Below are positions 58,619 to 64,000 of a stretch of DNA of 64,000 bases, piece by piece. A model generated the notes under the pieces. The model ran no database searches, was not told the origin of the DNA, and was given only the letters and a program-made list of their open reading frames with translations. The first letter of the stretch is position 1. Each line of letters begins with the position of its first letter. The translations under genes and the position numbers were made by a program. Source of the DNA: Platerodrilus igneus (Eukaryota; Arthropoda; Insecta; Coleoptera; Lycidae); NCBI GenBank assembly GCA_036346225.1, contig JARFIW010001480.1, positions 14,875,501-14,939,500 on the forward strand. Reading direction: 5' to 3'.

Positions 58619-58986
58619 TTTATCAACTTACTTCGTGTACTTAAATTACCTAATGTATATATTTAATAGTTGGCTTATAGTCGTAATTTTGAGCGTTGCT
58701 TCCTGTCTGTATCTGACATAAGTCAAAAACTTGACACTGTCAGATATGATTGACAAAAATGCTAAAAGTAATTGAAAGCTAGGCTGATGTTTGGTGATAC
58801 ACCCAATTTAGAATTGTGAAAATTTTCAATTTTCACTACCAGTCTCGGTAGTGTAATTGGTAAATACATCATAGCTGAAGATACAGGTTCAAATCCTGTC
58901 TGGGACCTTATATTTTCCATCTTTCAGTTATTAGCTTATGATCATTTGGGCTTTACATGAAGGTCTAAGTGATTATTTTATCTTAT

Positions 58987-59026
<40 letters not shown>
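58619..59026 (+). mobile_element. SINE-A copy with (TA)n tail, interrupted by a DNA element
   Basis: Matches 536-964 from its first bases to the TA tail. It has the best tRNA-like core of the family: an A box TAGTGTAATTGG, then GAAGATACA and a B box GGTTCAAATCC, within about 58853-58900. The 3' body TTTTCCATCTTTCAGTTA leads into the TA run at 58991-59026. The TA run resumes at 61021, after the inserted element. Confidence 0.8.
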
Positions 59027-59027
<1 letters not shown>

Positions 59028-61020
59028 TGGGTGTTCCAAAAGTATGGAAACGGTAAGATATTTCGCTTGGAACGCCTTTTCGGAAAAAATGTGTCGAACA
59101 AAAGTTGTGGGATCGCTGACGGTCGATTGAATGCTGACCTTGAATTCGACCATGACCTTGTCCTTCATGGTCATTTGAAGTTCAACTATGTTTTTCAAAT
59201 GAGAATCTCCACGTTTTATTGCGGATTTAGAAAGAGCAGGAAATTTTATATTCAAATATGACCTTGACCATTACCTTCAAAGTCACTCCAAAATCATGTT
59301 GTTTTTATAACAAGAACACTGAATAACTTGGAGGCGATTACTTTTTTTTTAAATGATATGAACAAATGCTTTAGGATTTTTTCCGGGCTATTCAATGGTG
59401 ACCTTGGATTTGACCTTGACCTTGTCCTTCAAGAGCATTTCAAGGTGAACTATGTTTTATCAAATGGGACCCCTAAGCCTTCGGTACAGGGAGATTTTTC
59501 AGTTTGCCGATTGAGATTCTGCACTCAGTTTTTGGAAATTCAGAGTCCAAGATGGCGGATCCAAGATGGTGGACGAGATTTTTAAAAATTTAACTAATTT
59601 ACGCCAAATTCGGTATAGGGGGGTTTTCCCGGTTGGCGATGGAGGTTCTGCACTCAGTTTTTGGAAAATCAGAGTTTATGATGGCGAATTCAAAATATCT
59701 TAACGGGTTCAAGTGAATCAAATGAAAAATTGTATAATTTTGAAGATCAATACAGAACATACTTACATCAACAAATTAATGAAGATGATCATGACGGGGA
59801 AATTGAATTTTGTCAAAACACGATGAAAAGGATTGTTCAGTATTTTATTTTTGAGTTACCGTTTATTCAAACAAATCAACATTTCAAGTCAATCGCTGCA
59901 GAAGGAAATAGTCTCAATGATTCATGAAATAGCTGTTAAAATTTCAAATTAATAATTATCGAATAGAACAAAGAGTAACTATTCAGCAACTAGCTAAGAT
60001 CCCTCATTTAACTCTACTTCATTTTTCTTTTACGATTACTTAAAAATAATCGTGCATGTAACTAAACCACAAGATATGGAGTATCTGAGACAAAGAAAAA
60101 ACAATGGTTGCCCTAATACTATACCTGACACTTAAAAGCCCCATTGAAAATTTTAATGTCCGTGTGCTAGGATTTTGATGGGCAACATTTTGAACCAAGA
60201 TTGTAAGCCTTGCCTTAACTGGTCGGGAACCTTCGCCTCGCCTTGTCTGGCTTTTTCTTAAATAGTCGTGATATCTCCCTGCTTTTATTCGCCAGGATTT
60301 TCGCTATAGGCTTAGGGGTTTCATTTGGAAAAATAAAGTTGACCTTGAAATGACCTTGACGGTCAAATCCAAGGTCAAATCCTAAAACATATTCTTATCA
60401 TTTTTCAAAACATTTAATTGCCTAAAAGCTGTTCAGTGTTCCCGTTGCAAAAGCAACATAGACTTTGGAGAACCGTTGAAGTCATGGTTAAGGTCATGGT
60501 CAAGGTTATATTTGAATACAAAATTTCCTGCTCTTTCCAAATACCCCATTAAAAAGTAGGGGGTTGTCATTTGAAAAAACGTAGTTGATCTCGAAAGGAC
60601 CTTGAACGACAAGTTCAAGGTCAAAACCAAGGTCACCATTGAATAGCCAGAGGAAAATCCTAAAACATGTGTTCTTATCATTTTCAAATAATTTAATTGC
60701 CTCAAAGTTATGCAGTGTTTCCGTTGCAAAAACAACATTGACTTTCGAGTGATTTTGAAGGTAATTGTCAAGGTCATGGTCAAGGTCATATTTGAATGTA
60801 AAATTTACTGCTCTTTCCAAATCCGCAATAAAAAGTAGAGATTCCTATTTGAAAAACATAGTTAAATTTCAAATGACCTTGAAGGACAATGTCATGGTCG
60901 AATTCAAGGTCGCCATTCAATCGAGCGTCAAAAATCCTGCAACTTTTGTTCGAGGCATTTTTTCCGATAAGGCGTCCTAAGCGAAATATCTTACCGTTTC
61001 CATACTTTTGGAACACCCGG
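59027..61020. mobile_element. 1994-bp inverted-repeat element rich in TGACCTTG motifs
   Basis: Both ends read C(T/C)GGGTGTTCCAAAAGTAT inward and are flanked by TA, inside the TA tail of a SINE-A. The arms match for roughly 430 bp (59027-59460 against about 60590-61020). In the right arm a block of about 290 bp is repeated in tandem. The motif TGACCTT or its complement AAGGTCA occurs about fourteen times. The centre (59480-59700) has two copies of a unit with TTCTGCACTCAGTTTTTGGA and AAGATGGCGG/TGATGGCGA. Minus-strand frames (60433-60789, 60506-60820, 60786-61016) are translations of the repeats and show no domain. No transposase is present. The TA target suggests mobilisation by a Tc1/mariner enzyme. 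Confidence 0.85.
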
Positions 61021-61028
61021 TATATATA

Positions 61029-61385
61029 GTATCAGATTCCCTACACCTAAAAGAAAAAGTTGTTTAGTTATTTTACCATTTGTCAATAATACTGCTAAAC
61101 TATAATAAACAATAAATATGCAACATAACAAACATAACCAAGTGTAAACTAACATTATCTAGCTGCACAAATGTAGTGTAATCAACGAATGCAGGGCAGA
61201 TAAATTTTAAAAAAACGAAAGCATAATACTAACTGCAACCCAATAAATGTTCATCAAAATGGTGACCGTTCTGTAATGTGCGAAGTTGCAGTCCTCTTAG
61301 ATAAAATTCATGTAGATTAATTAGCAGTACCTGCTGCACCTCGTCGAAGGCTTCACGAAATCTTATTTTCATGTTGAGTGGGTGA
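61029..61385. other. No recognisable feature
   Basis: Short AT-rich stretch between the SINE-A tail and the SINE-B tandem. A minus-strand frame (61229-61501) spans its edge and includes the SINE-B head; it is not a gene. Confidence 0.5.
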
Positions 61386-62271
61386 GGGTGGGCCGGCTGG
61401 CTGGCTTCATGACTTGGTTCACGTGTGACTATTAAACCCAAGATCCCAGGTTCGATTCCCGACACGAACCGCTTGAAAAATATTAGACGGGCATTTTTCA
61501 CAAAGCCCCCGTTCGGATGAAGGGTAAAATGTAGGTCCCGTGTGTTAGTGTCCTCACGTACGTTAAAGATCCCTACCTTGCTTGGAATAATGAAGGTTCA
61601 GCAAAATTCAAAATTTCTGAATAAAAAAATCTCCCTTCCTGGCCAATGTAGTACCTTCGGGGAAAAATTAAATGTAGGGTAGTTGGTGAGGAAGGAGGCT
61701 CCGTGAATCAGACAGATTGACGTCTGGCAGCTGATTCCAAGGCCCCGGGTTCGATTCCCGACACGGTTCGCTTGAAAAATGTTAGACGAAAATTTTTCAC
61801 AAAAGTGCGCCCTCGTTCGGATGAGAGGTAAATGTAAGTCCCGTCTGTGAGTGTTATCGCGCTAGTTGAATATCCTTACATTGCTTGGAATAGCAAGGGT
61901 TCAGCAAAATTCAAAATGTCCAGGTAAAAAAAAAACTCGCTTCCTGTTCAATGTAGTTAGAAGGTGCGGCCGGAGAATTGGAAAGTCAAATGTATGGAAG
62001 CCAGTTGAAGGGGAAAGGCTCCGTGGGTTAGATAGATTCACGCATAACTACTAATTTCAAGATTCCGAGTTCGATTACCGACAGACGCCGCTTGAAAAAT
62101 GTTATAAAAGCATTTTTACAAAAATACGCCCTTGTTTAGATGAGAGATAAAATGTAGGTACCGTAAGTTAGTTAGTGTTCCCCACGTTAAGGATCCCTAC
62201 CTTGTTTACAATAGCAAAGATTCGACAAAATTCAAAATTTCCAAATAAAAAAAATCGCTTCCTGGCCTTGT
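61386..62271 (+). mobile_element. Tandem trimer of SINE-B-like units
   Basis: Three successive units of about 300 bp. Each has a tRNA-like head and B box: CAGGTTCGATTCCCGACAC near 61447, GGGTTCGATTCCCGACACGG near 61747, and a decayed GAGTTCGATTACCGACAG near 62067. Each is followed by CGCTTGAAAAAT and the common body with the CGTTCGGATGA and GGATCCCTACCTTG blocks. They differ from the single copies in their heads (GGCTCCGTGAATCAGACAG in unit 2). The third unit is cut at CTTCCTGGCC by the mariner at 62273. Tandem arrangement without target duplications between units suggests unequal exchange or multimeric transcription. Confidence 0.82.
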
Positions 62272-62272
62272 A

Positions 62273-63566
62273 CGAGGGTGGTTTGAAAAGTTCGCGAAAT
62301 GGAGCACAGATGGCAGCATCAGTACGAATGAAATATATGCAATTGATGGATCCAACTATCTAGTGCGCAGATGTTAAATTTGACATTATTCAGTCAAGTA
62401 GTATTCATTTGGTGCTATATGAAGTAAAGTTAGTTTTGTGAGTTTTTCAAAATGGATAGAACTGAAACGCGCGCTGTTAACAAATATTTTGTAAAAAAGG
62501 GTTGGAAAGCAACAGAAATACATAAAGATATGCAGGATACATTAGATGACTCCGTTCCATCATTTACAACTGTGCACAAGTGGGTGACGGAATTTAAACG
62601 TGATCGTGAGAGCCTAGAAGATGACCCGCGCAGCAGATGACCAAAAACTGCCACCACGTCTGAAATCGTTCAAAAAGTTAATGATATGGTTACGCAGGAT
62701 CGTCGATTAAAGGTCTCCGAAATTGCTAAGGATAGAGGTATCTCGGATAAAAAAGCATTTCATATCTTAACTGCGGAATTAGGTATGAAAAAGCTTACGG
62801 CAAGATGGGTGCCGCGCATATTGACAATTGATCAAAACCTTCAGAGGAAAAGAATTTGCCAACAGAGTTTAAACCGCCCTAACTCCAACAAAACCGATTT
62901 CGTCCGACCATTTGTTACGACATATGGAACTTGTTTCACTATTATATCCCTGAAACCAAGCAACAATCTAAACAATGGAGACATAGGGGTTCTCCACCAC
63001 CCACTAAAGCAATGTCCGTGAAGTCGGCTGAAAAAGTAATGGCATCAGTATTTTGGGATGCTAAAGGTGTCCTACTAATTGACTATCTTTCCAAGAGCCA
63101 AACAATAAACGGTGAATATTACGCTAAACTTCTAGGCCAACTCAATAATAATATTCGTAAAAAAAAAAGACCTGCATAGCGTAAGAAGATCGTTTTCCAT
63201 CAGGATAATGCACGTCCACACACAAGTGCAGTAGCAATGCAAAAATTGAATGATCAGAAGTACGATCTATTGCAACATCCACCTTATTCGCCTGATTTGG
63301 CTGCTTCTGACTTCCACCTATTTCCGCGACTAAAAGTTTTCCTTGGGGGAAAACGATTTTCCACGAACGAAGAAGTAAAAGCAGCTATCGACGACTATTT
63401 TGGAGGTCTTGAAGAATCGCACTTTCGTGATGGCATAATGGGTTTGGAACAGCGCTGAATGAAGTGTATTCAACGTGACGGAGATTATGTTAAAAAATAA
63501 ACTATATTTTAAAAACAAATTTTTTCGTTTTCCCCTTCGTTTCGTGAACTTTTCAAACCACCCTCG
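62273..63566 (+). mobile_element. mariner transposon, nearly full length, inactive
   Basis: 1294 bp with inverted ends CGAGGGTGGTTTGAAAAGTT (right end in reverse gives the same first 24 bases or so) and a TA on each side (62271-62272 and 63567-63568). A single transposase gene lies inside. The TIRs are well matched, so it is younger than the mariner relic at 20833. It inserted into the third SINE-B unit. Confidence 0.92.
62452..63500 (+). pseudogene. mariner transposase, disabled
   Basis: DD34D transposase that would cut and paste its own element at TA. N-terminal HTH: MDRTETRAVNKYFVKKGWKA, SVPSFTTVHKWVTEFKRDRE, a TGA in the linker at 62638-62640 (where GRPK would follow), then RRLKVSEIAKDRGISDKKAF and TARWVPRILT. 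The first catalytic Asp should lie in a DETWFHYY block near 62920-62945. Here that codon reads TAT (Tyr) and a base is missing, so the frame shifts. The later parts are intact: SVFWDAKGVLLIDYLSKSQT, the second Asp in VFHQDNARPHTS (about 63195-63225), and the third in YSPDLAASDFHLFPRL (about 63283-63330). Further breaks are a TAG after KKKRPA (about 63177) and a missing base near 63457. C-terminal RDGDYVKK ends at 63500. Confidence 0.9.
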
Positions 63567-63696
63567 TACAATTGAATCAATCACGTCGTGAAGAAAGTTT
63601 GGTAGTGATTTACAAGTGGGGGTAATCCTTATTAGAATAACTTCTGAGATTTGTGATTTTTGTTGTAAAATAAACAAATTCATTCCTTCCAGAAGT

Positions 63697-63893
63697 ACTC
63701 CCTGTATGTTTGTTGTGGTTTTGTTTAGCATTCTTCTTAATCTTCTTTGGGAATTAAACCACTCATAAGTTTTAAAATCATCTTTATTTACGTTTCGATC
63801 CATGACAACGATCCTAGGTCATAGATCGAAACGTAAATAAAGATGATTTTAAAACTTATGAGTGGTTTAATTCCCAAAGAAGATTAAGAAGAA
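63697..63893. repeat. Perfect 71-bp hairpin inside a ~197-bp insertion with 13-bp flanking repeat
   Basis: 63730-63800 and 63824-63894 are exact reverse complements around a 23-bp loop. TCCTTCCAGAAGT occurs at 63684-63696 and 63894-63906, as a target duplication would. Both arms contain GATCGAAACG at the loop side, and the loop includes ATGAC...GTCAT. The GATCGAAAC block next to a small stem recalls the GAAAC end of the hammerhead-like motifs at 14813 and 30365. No coding potential. Confidence 0.75.
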
Positions 63894-64000
63894 TCCTTCC
63901 AGAAGTGTTTTCAAAGCTATTAAATCAGCAAATTAATTAATTTGTATAAATAAACAGCCCAATTCGAATAACGTGCTACTATTGGAAAGGCTATAAAACA

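Noticed and set aside
60433..61016. Minus-strand ORFs with a repeated GDLEFDHD-like peptide.
   Set aside because: They are the TGACCTTG repeats in translation, shift frame between units and have no domain.

Overview
The window looks like a transposon graveyard from an arthropod genome, most likely an insect. It is AT-rich throughout and holds no host gene that I can recognise. The families present (arthropod-type DUF4817 Tc1/mariner transposases, mariner, BEL/Pao, Ty3/gypsy, a Penelope-like element, a Merlin-type transposase, tRNA-derived SINEs and an endonuclease/RT LINE) fit an insect with a large, repeat-rich genome. I cannot name the species.

Layout. 1-964: (TA)n runs and three copies of a tRNA-related SINE (called SINE-A here), two of them head to head. 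965-3420: a decayed Ty3/gypsy element. 3431-11282: AT-rich DNA with no gene. 11283-12676: a DUF4817-type Tc1/mariner transposon. About 12990-14168: a Merlin (IS1595/ISXO2-like) transposase relic, split by a SINE-B copy with a 15-bp target duplication. 14712-30510: a stretch bounded by inverted ~0.7-kb repeats that carry hammerhead-like motifs. Inside it are a 3.4-kb foldback element whose two arms each carry a ubiquitin-protease-like reading frame (16271-19636), a minus-strand Penelope-like relic (19740-22450) split by a mariner relic, and a minus-strand BEL/Pao element (24328-29785) with another SINE-B inside. 31733-33090: a second DUF4817 transposon. 33110-36286: two minus-strand LINE copies with a SINE-B between them.

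36295-55458 is the main structure: four LTRs and three internal regions in strict tandem, about 5.76 kb per unit, flanked by one 4-bp duplication (AAGT). Each internal region has a tRNA-Lys-type primer-binding site and a gag gene, but no polymerase. It is therefore a non-autonomous gag-only LTR element amplified in tandem, or an assembly duplication of one.

55499-64000: a SINE-B; a 976-bp Tc1/mariner derivative with 207-bp terminal repeats; a SINE-A copy whose TA tail has been hit by a 2-kb inverted-repeat element packed with TGACCTTG motifs; a tandem trimer of SINE-B units; a mariner copy with inactivating lesions; and a perfect 71-bp hairpin flanked by a 13-bp direct repeat.

No element appears fully intact. 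The non-autonomous parts (SINEs, the gag-only LTR element, the short inverted-repeat elements) depend on proteins that are not encoded intact here. Nested insertions give a relative order: Penelope-like before mariner, Merlin before SINE-B, BEL before SINE-B, SINE-A before the TGACCTTG element, SINE-B trimer before mariner.
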